This document shows positions 41,250 through 51,548 of a stretch of 64,000 bases of DNA, piece by piece. The stretch's first letter is position 1. Each line of letters opens with the position of its first letter. The stretch is taken from positions 10,980,001 through 11,044,000 of the forward strand of contig NC_091006.1 in NCBI RefSeq assembly GCF_041146395.1, written 5' to 3'. This stretch comes from Eulemur rufifrons. Its lineage: Eukaryota; Chordata; Mammalia; Primates; Lemuridae. A program made the position numbers and the translations under genes. The notes under the pieces were generated by a model. The model had not been told where the DNA came from. It was given only the letters and a program-made list of their open reading frames with translations, and did no database searches.

Positions 41250-41565
41250 AATGGCTTAGCTCGTGGTTCCAAGATGGCCTTCTGCAGCTCCCATGCTTAC
41301 TGTTTCACAGCTAGGAGGAAAGAGAGAGTTTTCCTGCCCAGGCTAGTCACACAAGTACTTTGCTTCATTCTGATTGGACGTACTGAGTTCACATGTCCAA
41401 CGCTTCACCAATCTCCATGACCCAGGAGATATCATGCACTAATTGGCTTTGGCCCAGGTTACGTGGGTGATCATTCTGAACCAATCACTGTGGCAAGGGG
41501 GTGGGATTATGCTGATTAGTATTAGTTCAAGCCAATCAGTGCTCACCTGGGTGTATGGAGGATGT
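41250..41565 (+). repeat. Ancient repeat of unassigned family
   Basis: TTCCAAGATGGCCTTCTGCA, CTGAACCAATCACTGTGGC and AAGGGGGTGGGATTATGC are old interspersed-repeat wording, related to 30975-31310. Confidence 0.5.
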
Positions 41566-41639
41566 CAAACTAACTCAAATATTACGACTTTATTAATGTG
41601 GTAGGGAGGGGAGGAATGGACTTCGCAGAGGCGATCACA

Positions 41640-42145
41640 TGTGGGGGACATTTCTTATTTCTTTTTAAAAATGTATTTGAAACAACCACAAACACAAAAA
41701 AGTTGCAAATGTGGTACAAAGAATGTTTTCCTCCCTGAACCGTTTGAGAGTAAATTGCCAATCCAGTGCCCTATCAAAGCTGAACATTGTAGTGTGTGTG
41801 TCCTACCAACAAGGACATTCCACGGTAAAGATACATTTGCCCCCTTTGATGAGTAAGTATTACACGGGCAGGTATTTGAGACAATGTAACAGCCTTCATT
41901 CCTCACCAAAATTTCCATTCATTTTCTTACATCTACATGGACATGGATTTTTATTTCATTCAAGAGATTAAAATCTGTTACTGTTATTTTTAACGTTGAT
42001 GTTCAAATTGTCCCAGAGTTGGCCAGTGGGAGCCCTTCAAGCTGGCTCCTGTGTCCTTCCAGGTGTTCTCATCGTTCTTTGAGCACTTGCTTACTTTTGA
42101 CCCCAAAAGATGCTCCAGACTCCTCCTGTATGTTCCCTGTCCCCC
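41640..42145 (+). repeat. L1M-type 3' UTR fragment
   Basis: AAATTGTCCCAGAGTTGGCC, AGTGGGAGCCCTTCAAGCTG and GGCTCCTGTGTCCTTCC are old L1 3' UTR wording. Confidence 0.5.
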
Positions 42146-42204
42146 CATGCCCTGGAATCAGCCATTTCCCAAAGGAGAAGGGAGGGCACTTCTGATGATA
42201 GGTG

Positions 42205-42725
42205 GCTGACCCCTCACCTCCGAATGACCTCCTGAGACTCTGATTTCAATGCAACCAGGCGGCCAATGGCAGAGGCGATGCTCCGGCGGTTGCCATGGAG
42301 ACCACCGGGCCTCCGAGCGGAAGGAGGTGGTGACGTCACTGCGGGAGCAAGTGCAGCGGCCACATCCTCCTCTTCACCCGGCCACAGAGCACTGAGGGCG
42401 ACCTCTGCACTGGCAGTGAGGGACGAGCCTCCCTGCCTGCCAGCCCTCCGCCCCCCGTCCCCCACGACACCTCATTGGCAGCAGCCCCAGGGAGATCTGC
42501 TGAGACTGTCGGGGCCTGCGGGACCTTTGGAGGCCACCGCCAAGAAAGGGGAAGCAGCATCTCCAGATCCTCCCTGGTGCGTCCTTGCCCGGGACCCAGG
42601 AGCCACGAGTCAGCTCACAAACGCCAGCTTCTGCTTCCTGGGCAGGCGTAAGTCCCTGGGGAGTCCCACGAGCCCCCTAGGACCCCGGACATTGTGCAGC
42701 CCTGCGGCGCGGGCTGGGGGCTGGG
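42205..42725 (+). promoter_or_regulatory. PNMA8C: PNMA8C CpG-rich promoter and 5' UTR exon
   Basis: A CpG-dense block. It holds a CCAAT box (GGCCAATGGC at about 42260) followed 20-odd bases later by the RFX-like site at 42289. A strong GTAAGT donor at 42648 suggests a 5' UTR exon ending GGCAGGC. No convincing acceptor pairs with it before ATG 42900 (GAGGCAG ending at 42850 is weak). Confidence 0.6.
42289..42303 (+). promoter_or_regulatory. RFX X-box-like site upstream of PNMA8C
   Basis: The exact 15-mer GTTGCCATGGAGACC, 611 bp upstream of the PNMA8C ATG. The ATG inside it opens a 12-codon upstream ORF ending at 42333. Confidence 0.65.
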
Positions 42726-42797
42726 GGCATCGCTAACCAGCTGGACAAAGTGGGCCTGTCTGTAGGCTCTGGCCCTTGAGGCCCCACTGTCACGTAG

Positions 42798-43511
<714 letters not shown>

Positions 43512-43519
43512 GATGACGT

Positions 43520-44340
43520 CAAGTGGGCACAGGGACGTCGAGTGAGAGTGGCCGCCATCTGAGTGGGTGTGGGTGATGCCTGTGGGAGGGCAGGTGCCAC
43601 TTGAGTAAGTTTGGGGAGTGCGAGTGAGTGTGGGTAATAGGAGTGAGGGTGGGTGTTACTCCAATGAGTTGGTAACTTTGGCTAAGAACGGGTATCACCT
43701 GAGTAGCACAGGTGACATCCGACTAGTGCGAATGAGGTGGGTATTTTTATCTGAGTTGACTAACGTGTGTGTTACATCTGAGTGGGCGTGGCTAACATCT
43801 GATTGCGTGTGGGTCATTCATTCATTCATCTGACAGATATTTACCTGCTATGTCCCAGACACTGTTCTGGGAGCTGAGGATAGGCAAGGGAGCAAACCCA
43901 ACAAAAATCCCTGCCTTCGTGGCACTCAGCGTCAGTGGCCAATGTTTGAGTTACTTGGATACACCCGAGTGAGCGTAGGTACCATTTGAATAGATGTGGT
44001 TAAGAGCTGAGTGATCATAACATCTGGTTGAGTGTGGATCATTCACGCATGCATGCAACCAACTAATATTCCCTGAGCACCTACAGCGTGCCAGGCACTG
44101 GGGCTACAGCGAGTCACAAAACAGACCCAAACCTTGCCCTCGTGGCTGTCACATTGAATATTTGAGCAGGTGCGGGTAACCTTTGGGTTACTTGAACACA
44201 CATGGGTGAACGTGGGTACCATTGGCGTGTGTGGGTAGCATCTGGGTATCATTGAAAGTGGTATGGGTAACATTTGAAATTGTGCGGCCAACACCTGAGT
44301 GTGTGTATTGGTATTATTTGAGTGACTGAGAGTAACTTCT
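43520..44340. repeat. Degenerate tandem array with a higher-order unit of about 230 bp
   Basis: Short words such as ACATCTGAGTGGGCGTGGC and GTGAGTGTGGGTAATAGG recur every 20-40 bp. A larger unit, starting AACATCTGATTGCGTGTGGG at 43794 and AACATCTGGTTGAGTGTGGA at 44019, is present twice. Each copy contains the same L2-like piece (about 43815-43930 and 44040-44155) and ends near a GGTACCATT. Divergence between copies is high. Confidence 0.7.
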
Positions 44341-44384
44341 AAATGAGGAAAAGTTTCAAAGATCTGCAAGCGATTTCTAACACC

Positions 44385-44560
44385 TGGGAGACCCCGCGGG
44401 AGCCGCGCAGTCGCAGTCAGAGCCGGAGCCAAGCAGCGCGTCCGCCCGTTGCCATGGAGACCGCGGGCGGCGCCAGGCGCCAGCGCCAGTTGCACGAAGT
44501 GGAGGAGGAGAAACAGGGTCCCGGATTCCGAGGTTTTGCAGGTTTCTTACCAGAATTGGA
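44385..44560 (+). promoter_or_regulatory. Orphan CpG-rich patch with RFX-like site
   Basis: A short CpG-dense block with GTTGCCATGGAGACC at 44448-44462 and a 38-codon ORF starting METAGG (44454-44570). No PNMA-like coding sequence follows within 4 kb, so it is not obviously the promoter of a known gene. It could be an alternative first exon for CCDC8 or a non-coding RNA. Confidence 0.5.
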
Positions 44561-45310
44561 AAAAAAATAAAATAAAAAAAAATATATATATATAGTCAAG
44601 CAGATCCAGGAAGAACGTGTCAGGGAGATCCCTGCTTGGGAGAAGGGCCGCTATCCCCCTTTGGCCATCACCCCAGGCCTGATGTTGGGGACAGCCCCTC
44701 TTGCTGGGGGGCGGGGGGCAGCACAGACCCCTCTAGTTTGGGGCCCTCTTGGAAATCCTGTCATTGCAAAGTCTAGATCCGTTTTCTGTCTTTCGAATGG
44801 ATGTATTTTGAATGTTCCTCTGGCACAGACTTGTCCGGAGTGAGCCGACCAGAAGCCGTGGCCGCCAGAGTGAGCTGCCTGCCCGCCGGTGTAACCCCGG
44901 TAAAAACCGTCGTTGTTCTCCACACTGTGAGTCTCCCTCACAGAAGCTGTCAGAAGTGGTACCCTTCTGCCCTGATTGGCACTTGGGGTGAGGGTGTGGG
45001 TCTCCCCAAATTAATCCCAGGAGCTCTGACTTGGGGAGCGGGGTGAGCTCCACTCTCTAAAGGACAAAAGGCAAGACTTCCAGGGAATAGTCCAAAAGGA
45101 AGTAAATAATTAAAAGGCCACTTTCAAGTGTTATCGATTAACAACATTAAGTCCCCAAGTCTGTAAGCTGAGTCCCCTGTGATGGTGAAGAGGAAAAAAA
45201 CAGTACAATCCAAATATGCATGAGTAGACAATTTCCTTGGTCAGGGGCATCTGACCTGTGAATTTGCAAACTTCCATTAGGTCAGAGTTCTGCAATGGTT
45301 TGAGCTGAAT
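44561..45310. other. Intergenic, nothing recognised
   Basis: A short (TA)n lies at about 44582-44594. ORFs of 60-106 codons on both strands have no family resemblance. Confidence 0.35.
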
Positions 45311-45335
45311 CGCTTTTCAAAAGTATAATTTACAC

Positions 45336-45713
45336 ACTCACACACACACACACATGCACACACAGATTCTTTTTTTTTTTTTTTTTTTTTTGTTGAGACA
45401 GAGTCTCACTTTGTTGCCCAGGCTAGAGTGAGTGCCGTGGCGTCAGCTTAGCTCACAGCAACCTCAGACTCCTGGGCTTAAGCGATCCTACTGCCTCTCA
45501 GCCTCCCAAGTAGCTGGGACTACAGGCATGCGCCACTATGCCCGGCTAATTTTTTCTATATAGATTTTTAGTTGTCCATATAATGTCTTTCTATTTTTAG
45601 TAGAGACGGGGTCTCGCTCAGGCTGGTCTCGATCTCCTGACCTTGAGCAATCCACCCGCCTCGGCCTCCCAGAGTGCTAGGATTACAGGCGTGAGCCACC
45701 GCGCCCGGCCCTT
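45336..45713 (-). repeat. (CA)n and Alu, minus strand
   Basis: A (CA)n run at about 45336-45365, then a reverse Alu dimer (about 45371-45710). The duplication CACACAGATTCTT occurs on both sides of the Alu. Confidence 0.92.
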
Positions 45714-47340
45714 ACACACAGATTCTTATGTACCACAGTCAAAAGGTGGAGGTTCTCTGCAGCCAGGGTGCAGGGAAGGGACCCACCCTCAAGCAGTCCT
45801 ATTAGATTCTTGTGTTCTCAGCAAGTGTCAAGAAACAGAAGGAATTTTTAGAATTCACGTGGTCGACATCACCTAAAATCTCAGAGTCTGATTCCTGTCC
45901 ATTTCCCAAGCTGGCTGTCTAGCATCAGCCTCAACATTATTTTCTTAGTGCAATGGCTGAGATAGAGATTTTCTTACCATCCCCACACACGTATTTGAAA
46001 TGCTTGCAAATCCAAGGTCAAGAACTTTGTAGTCGTATATTGATCTTTGTATTCCTTGTAAATCCCTGTCCTGGGCATATCGACTCACAGAATATTGTAC
46101 TAGTGTGTTCATTGTCCCGTCACAGAGTCTGAGCTTGAATAAATGCTACACAAGCCTTATGCACCTCTGTTGCATGCTGTTCTTCCATTATGGCACAATG
46201 ATTGTATAAAAAGGGACAGTGTGACATTTCTCATCACCATATTGCAGCATTAAGACTGTATATGTGCTTATTATGAGTTCTGGGTGTTTCTCATATGTTT
46301 ATATTTGTAATATACAACAGGAGTGGTTGTTCAATGTTGCCCATGAACCCAAAATCTTCTACCACTTCTCTTTTGAGGTTTTCTGGACCAGTCAAAGAGT
46401 TTCCTGGGATTGCAATATAAGCCCTTATGTAAAACTGTTACGATTTAAAGCTACTTATCTGAGTCAGGACATCACCGGCAGGGCAAATCCCAAGCAAAAA
46501 TTCACAAATTGAATGTGCTGGCTGACAGAGGGCTACATCTGACCTCTGTAAAGCCCTGATTTCAAAAGTGGGTTCAGCTAAAACTCTCCATTGTTCTTTG
46601 TGGTTGATGCTATGTTGTATAAATATGAACTCATAAAATAAATGTATGCTAATGAAGCCATAGTCTGATCTTTGATAAGTTGGGGAGGGGGAGCCATGAA
46701 AGATTTAATTTGGAAAAATGATCTAGCTGCTACAAAAAGTTTTGAAAACCACTTTCATGGGTTGCCTGAAGTTTTCCAGGGCCACATGGTTTTTAAAAGA
46801 GGTGTTATCAGATCTCAGTGGCCAAGAGAACACAAAACACACAGGCTTATTCTATCCTGCAGGCTTCTCAGCCATTTTCCAGGGGCTGATGCAAAAGGTG
46901 AGACAATGTATCTAGAATAAAAACAGTAATATCTATCCTGTGTTCTGGGCACTTGCAAAAGCCTTCATGTCATTAGCTTATGATATCCTGCCAGCCCCAA
47001 GAGATATGACCCAATAGGTCGCCTTAGACAGAACTCAGACCAGATGTGGTTCAGAGTTCAGAGAGTTTTGATTTTTAGAAAATAATACAATGACTATAAC
47101 TTATATTGTAGAATTCATTCCTGGGGATGGGGGTGGGCTTCTGGGAAGCCCCCATAATCCCACTAATAGTTCTGTAGTGAAATGTAGGATATTGACACTA
47201 AGTGAAATAAATTGATCATAAATATTGTCACATTCGCCTAGGTCTTGCCTCCAAATGTTTTTTCGTGGTGCTAAGCTTTCCATTTTCAGAGGTTTTTGGA
47301 TTTCAAAAGAGTAGATAAGGGATTGGATTATGAACCTGTA
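45714..47340. other. Intergenic, nothing firmly recognised
   Basis: 46000-46680 has the look of old interspersed repeat but could not be assigned. The 77-, 82- and 82-codon ORFs show no family resemblance. Confidence 0.3.
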
Positions 47341-47344
47341 CCAT

Positions 47345-47480
47345 TATCATGGTCATCATGATCTCATTCTATGGATGAGGAAAGTGAAGCTCAGAGAGGT
47401 TAAGTAACTTGCCTGAGGCTACACAGCAAAGCACAAGAAGGATTGAAACCAGGTCTTTCTGACCACTTCCTGTGCTCCTG
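47345..47480 (-). repeat. MIR, minus strand
   Basis: GATGAGGAAAGTGAAGCTCA, GAGAGGTTAAGTAACTTGCC and GGCTACACAGCAAAGCAC. Confidence 0.85.
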
Positions 47481-47559
47481 ACGCAGATCTGGGTCTCTCT
47501 GGGGCTGGGGAGGCCCCGGCTGACATCGGAGTCGCAGAGCAGCATGGTTCTCTGGTAAA

Positions 47560-47720
47560 TGGATGAGCAGAAATTCTTCAGGAACTGAACAAACCCAGTA
47601 TCCCTGCCCTCACAGGGTGAAACAATAAATAAATTTTTAAAATTAGAAAGTGGTAAGTGCTGTGATCAAAATAATTCAGGAAGATGTGGGGAAAAATTCC
47701 CTGTGAGGTAAATTCTAAAA
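47560..47720 (+). repeat. L2-like fragment
   Basis: CCCTGCCCTCACAGGGTG, AACAATAAATAAATTTTTAA and GTGGTAAGTGCTGTGATC. Confidence 0.5.
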
Positions 47721-48205
47721 TTAACATGTAGGTATGTAAGCTTTCTCCCATGCCCTAGTAAAGTACAGAGATATTTACTGTGATCACTTTGGGGGAGAGA
47801 AGAGGCTGAAGGTTGGGGAGAGGAAGACTTTTATTCAGTTCACACCTTTCTGTAACTTTTGCACTGTCTTACCCCATGTGTGTCCTTTTTTGTAATATTT
47901 TTTTAAATGACAACTAAGTGTAGCTGGTGGAGAGATTTTGGCCACGTTTCGTTTCTTTTCCCCATTCTTTTTTTGGGGGGGGGGGGAGCAGGCGGGTCTC
48001 GCCGGGAAGCGGCGATCTCCCGGCCCCCATTCTTTTCTGATTTTTCATTTCTTTTAAAGAAATACAAAAGCGGACGCTATAATTATCAATTTTCATTCTG
48101 CGAGGGCTGGAGAAGGATCTCACCTGCCAGAGATCTGGGCAATAGAAAACACCCACAGCACAACCGCTCAGGGGTCGGCAATTTTTTGTAACAATGTCGA
48201 ACATT
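47721..48205. other. Intergenic, nothing recognised
   Basis: Contains a T/G homopolymer junction at about 47970-47988. The two overlapping ORFs (94 and 96 codons) are on opposite strands and unconvincing. Confidence 0.35.
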
Positions 48206-48208
48206 TGG

Positions 48209-48370
48209 GGCGGGACGCGGTGGTTTACGCCTGTAATCCCAGCACTTTGGGAGGCTGAGGTGGGAGGATCGCTTGAGGCCAGGAGTTCAAGGCTGTAGTG
48301 AGCTATGACGACGCCACTGCACTCCAGCCGGGGCGACAGAGGGAGACCCTGTCTCTAAAAAATAAAAAGA
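48209..48370 (+). repeat. FLAM/free Alu monomer
   Basis: Starts GGGCGGGACGCGGTGG. Contains CCCAGCACTTTGGGAGGCTG and ACTGCACTCCAGCCGGGG, ending in an A-rich tail. It is a single monomer of older type. Confidence 0.85.
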
Positions 48371-48599
48371 ATGTTGAGCATTTGAGATTTTCATTTCTAG
48401 GATAATCCTCCCTTCCCCCCCCCACCACCACCACCAACAACAAAAAGCATAAAAACCTTTAATCAACTGCAAAAACCAACCGTCTCATTTGTGAGGTCGC
48501 CACTTGGAAGACATTGTCATGACTTCACAGATTTGAGATTCTTAAGCCAGCATTCCTGAAACCCGTGTGTTCTCGGAATTTTCAGTTTCCGGCCTCTCC

Positions 48600-49030
48600 A
48601 AAGCAGCTTTTCAGGGCAGCTGGATGAGGCGGAAAGAAGGCATAGAAGGGGCGAAGAAGAGGGGCTGCCCGCCCCCGCCCTCCGCCGCCGCCCCCCCCCC
48701 CCCCCCAGTCTCCTCCAGCCCCTGCGTCCGCCGCTCGGCGTCAGCGCACACTCCAGCCCGGGAGCGCGTCCTGTGTTGCCATGGAGACCACTGGTTTCTC
48801 CCCCCCCCCCCCCACCACCACCAGCCACAAGAAACCGAGCAAAAGGGAGGGGCGGGGCGGCGGGAGGCCCCGGGGCTGAGCAGGGCTGCAGCGCTGGAAC
48901 TAGAGAGAAGCCCAGCGACTCGGCTCTGCAAGAGAAAAACAACCCGAATAAGCCAATAATTGTGCAAAGGGCTCGCTGCGACCTTAACCGCCCTCCAGCC
49001 CCACGCGTCTTTCTTTTTCCCTCTCTCCTC
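48600..49030 (+). promoter_or_regulatory. Orphan CpG-rich patch with RFX-like site and poly-C tracts
   Basis: A dense CpG block with GTTGCCATGGAGACC at 48775-48789, flanked by C runs of about 17 (48691-48708) and 14 (48800-48813). The C runs are candidates for G-quadruplex/i-motif structure. It lies 2.8 kb upstream of the CCDC8 ATG. It may be an alternative CCDC8 promoter or a separate non-coding transcript start. The large antisense ORFs (147 and 177 codons) are composition artefacts. Confidence 0.5.
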
Positions 49031-49490
49031 TCCGTTCCCTGTTTCTCCAAACATCGGCCTTGCTCCTTCGTGAGTTAAATGAAATCACACGCCATGAGTT
49101 AAATAAATTCACGTGTGTTCGTTTTTATACTGCGGCGGTGTTAGTCATTATGGTACCTGGATTTGGTGGGGTTTAAAAAACATTATCTTTTGTAGCTGTA
49201 TTTCATTATCATTGGTTTCCTTTGTAATCCAATACATGTAATTCTGCGCTTTGAAAAACTTTGTTCTGAAAAGGGTCGGTGGCACAGGGTTAAGGATTCT
49301 TGGCTAGAGAGCCCTGGAGAAGGGAGGTAGGTGGGGGTAACATGGGGTGGGGAGGAAGTTGGGGAGACTCTCTGAGAAGGTGACAGGCCAGCAGGGGCCT
49401 GAGGAAGGTGAGGAGGATTGCCGAGAGAAGGTGGGGGATGTCTGTGGTGGGAAAGGCCCTTGGTTTTATTTAACTTATTTTAATTACCTT
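49031..49490. other. Intergenic, nothing recognised
   Basis: No repeat or gene was identified. Confidence 0.35.
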
Positions 49491-49491
49491 T

Positions 49492-49797
<306 letters not shown>

Positions 49798-49989
49798 AAT
49801 TAGCATTTTTGATTGCTAAAAATCCAAGCAACCCAAAAGGATGTAGAGTGAAAAGCGCATGTCTCTCCCACCTGGGGGGGGGGGAGGGCGGGGGGTCCTC
49901 AGTTCTCTTCCCCAGAAACTGTCACTGTTGGCAGCGCTTGTACATGTGACTAGCATGTGGACACATCTAGACTCTGGTCTACACACAAA

Positions 49990-50205
49990 AGTCAGACTGT
50001 TCCAGATTCAAATCCAGGCTCAACCGTTTCCTGGCTGTGACCTAGAGCAAGTGATTTTACTTCCTTGGACCTCAGTTTCCTCAGCTGTATAATGGGAATG
50101 ATACCCATATTACCTGTCTTATGGTGTAGTGAGGATGTCATGAGTCCATTCATAGAAAGCACTTAGAATGGTGCCTGCTCTATAGGAAATACTCCGTAAA
50201 ATTTA
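49990..50205 (+). repeat. MIR SINE
   Basis: AGATTCAAATCCAGGCTCAA, TTCCTGGCTGTGACCTAGAG, CTCAGTTTCCTCAGCTGTAT and ATGGTGCCTGCTCTATAGG. Confidence 0.88.
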
Positions 50206-50284
50206 CCTATCCTTAGCCGACGGCATTCTTTGATATAGCTGCATAGTATGTCACTATAATAGACTATAAAATAGATGAGTCTAT

Positions 50285-50395
50285 ACTGATGAACATGTAG
50301 ATTCATTTATACACTCAGAAATATGTATTTAGCACAGACCGTGTGCCAAGCACCACGCTAGGGACTGGCGCTATAAGGCCCTGGTAGCAATTTCT
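50285..50395 (+). repeat. L2-like tail fragment
   Basis: ATTCATTTATACACTCAG then CCGTGTGCCAAGCACCACGC. Confidence 0.55.
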
Positions 50396-50474
50396 CTACC
50401 CCGCGGATGGGTATAGAGGTAGGAATTGTTGGTATCAACAGCCGCGGGAATTTAAAATGGTACTATTCAGTTCC

Positions 50475-50570
50475 AATGGCTCTCAAAGGTCTACTCTGTT
50501 AGCATACCCACCTCCAGGGCTTGGCTGAAACCCACACATTTAGGATGGCACGTTTGGGAACCGCTGCCTT
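50475..50570 (+). mobile_element. MER5A-like hAT fragment
   Basis: ATGGCTCTCAAAGGTCTACT to GGCACGTTTGGGAACCGCTG, both ends resembling MER5A termini. Confidence 0.45.
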
Positions 50571-50574
50571 TTGG

Positions 50575-51110
50575 GAAAGGCGCTGACGTGGGCCCCAGCG
50601 GCTGCGCTAGGAATTGGTGGCCCCAGCTAGGCCCGGGGCGCGGCCACACCCCTGTGGGGGAGGGGAGGGAGGCGGCCCGAAAGGAGTGGACAGCCCCCGT
50701 GTCAGTCTTCCCGAGTCCGGAGTGTAAGATGAGACGGGGAAGGTGGGCCTCACCCTGGGGGAGGGCGAGGAGGAACTTCCTGCCCGCGCGCTGCAGCGCA
50801 GAGGGCGCGCGGGCTGGCCGGCGGGAGGCGCGGCCAGGTCGGCCTGGAGCTGGGTGGCGGCCTGCCCGGGGGCGGGAGACCCTACGGGAGGGCCGGGCTG
50901 AGGCCTCCCAGCGCCTCGGCCATATTGAATAGCCACGGCTGAGCCCTCTTTGTCTGCAAAGTCCTCTCCGAAGATCTAGCCGCGTCCCTGGTGCCTGGGG
51001 GGCAGGAAGAGCCACGGGCAGCCGTGCGCCCCGACTTGGAGCTGGGACACCACGTTTCCAGCTTGGAGTGGGCTTCGAGCCTGGGGACTGACCTCACCCC
51101 GGCTCACGTA
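50575..51110 (+). promoter_or_regulatory. CCDC8: CCDC8 CpG-rich promoter region
   Basis: A CpG-dense block 450-970 bp upstream of the CCDC8 ATG. It lacks the shared RFX-like 15-mer. A GGCCATATTGAATAG segment at about 50920 resembles a YY1-type site in reverse. A GTAAGC donor at 51108 and a pyrimidine-rich CTCTCCCCAG acceptor ending at 51267 define a possible 160-bp 5' UTR intron. Confidence 0.6.
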
Positions 51111-51410
51111 AGCATCTGGGAATTGAATCCCACAAGTCCTTGGGGGGAGCCGGACTTGGCCAAGATTGGACTTGTTGCAGGCGGAGAAGTTTGGAGGAGT
51201 TGGCTGGAGAGGTGAGACTCTCCGGTCATCGTTGCTGGGACACCCTCTTCCGCACCCCTCTCCCCAGACCTCCTCCCCCCTGCAAGACTAAGGGCTAAGA
51301 CTCGTTTGGGCTCATTGCCCCTCACCCCAGATACCACCCTGGAGATCTTAAAGACTCTCGAGAAAAGCCATGTGGGGGGCTGGTTCCCCTGGGGCTTCCT
51401 CCCGTCCCCG

Positions 51411-51548
51411 GACTGCCTGATCCTTTGGAGCGTCCCCGATGTCTGCAAAGATGTGGATTTGGACGTCCTCGTGGAAGCCTTAAAGCCCGTGGGGACCTTT
51501 AAGAAGATTGGCAAGGTGTTCCGCAAGGAGGAGGACTCCACGGTGGGG
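51411..51548 (+). other. CCDC8: In-frame PNMA-domain sequence upstream of the CCDC8 ATG
   Basis: The CCDC8 frame stays open from 51216 to the ATG. From about 51411 it reads like the front of the PNMA domain: DCLILWSVPDVCKD and LVEALKPVGTFKKIGKVF align with the same region of PNMA8A, 8B and 8C. There is no ATG in it, so as the gene stands it is 5' UTR unless a non-AUG codon or an upstream exon starts translation. Confidence 0.8.

Noticed and set aside
43520..44340. CRISPR-like array
   Set aside because: Units are degenerate, spacing is irregular and the DNA is a mammalian genome.
48517..49050. 177- and 147-codon minus-strand ORFs
   Set aside because: Gly/Arg runs from poly-C tracts and CpG composition; not protein-like.
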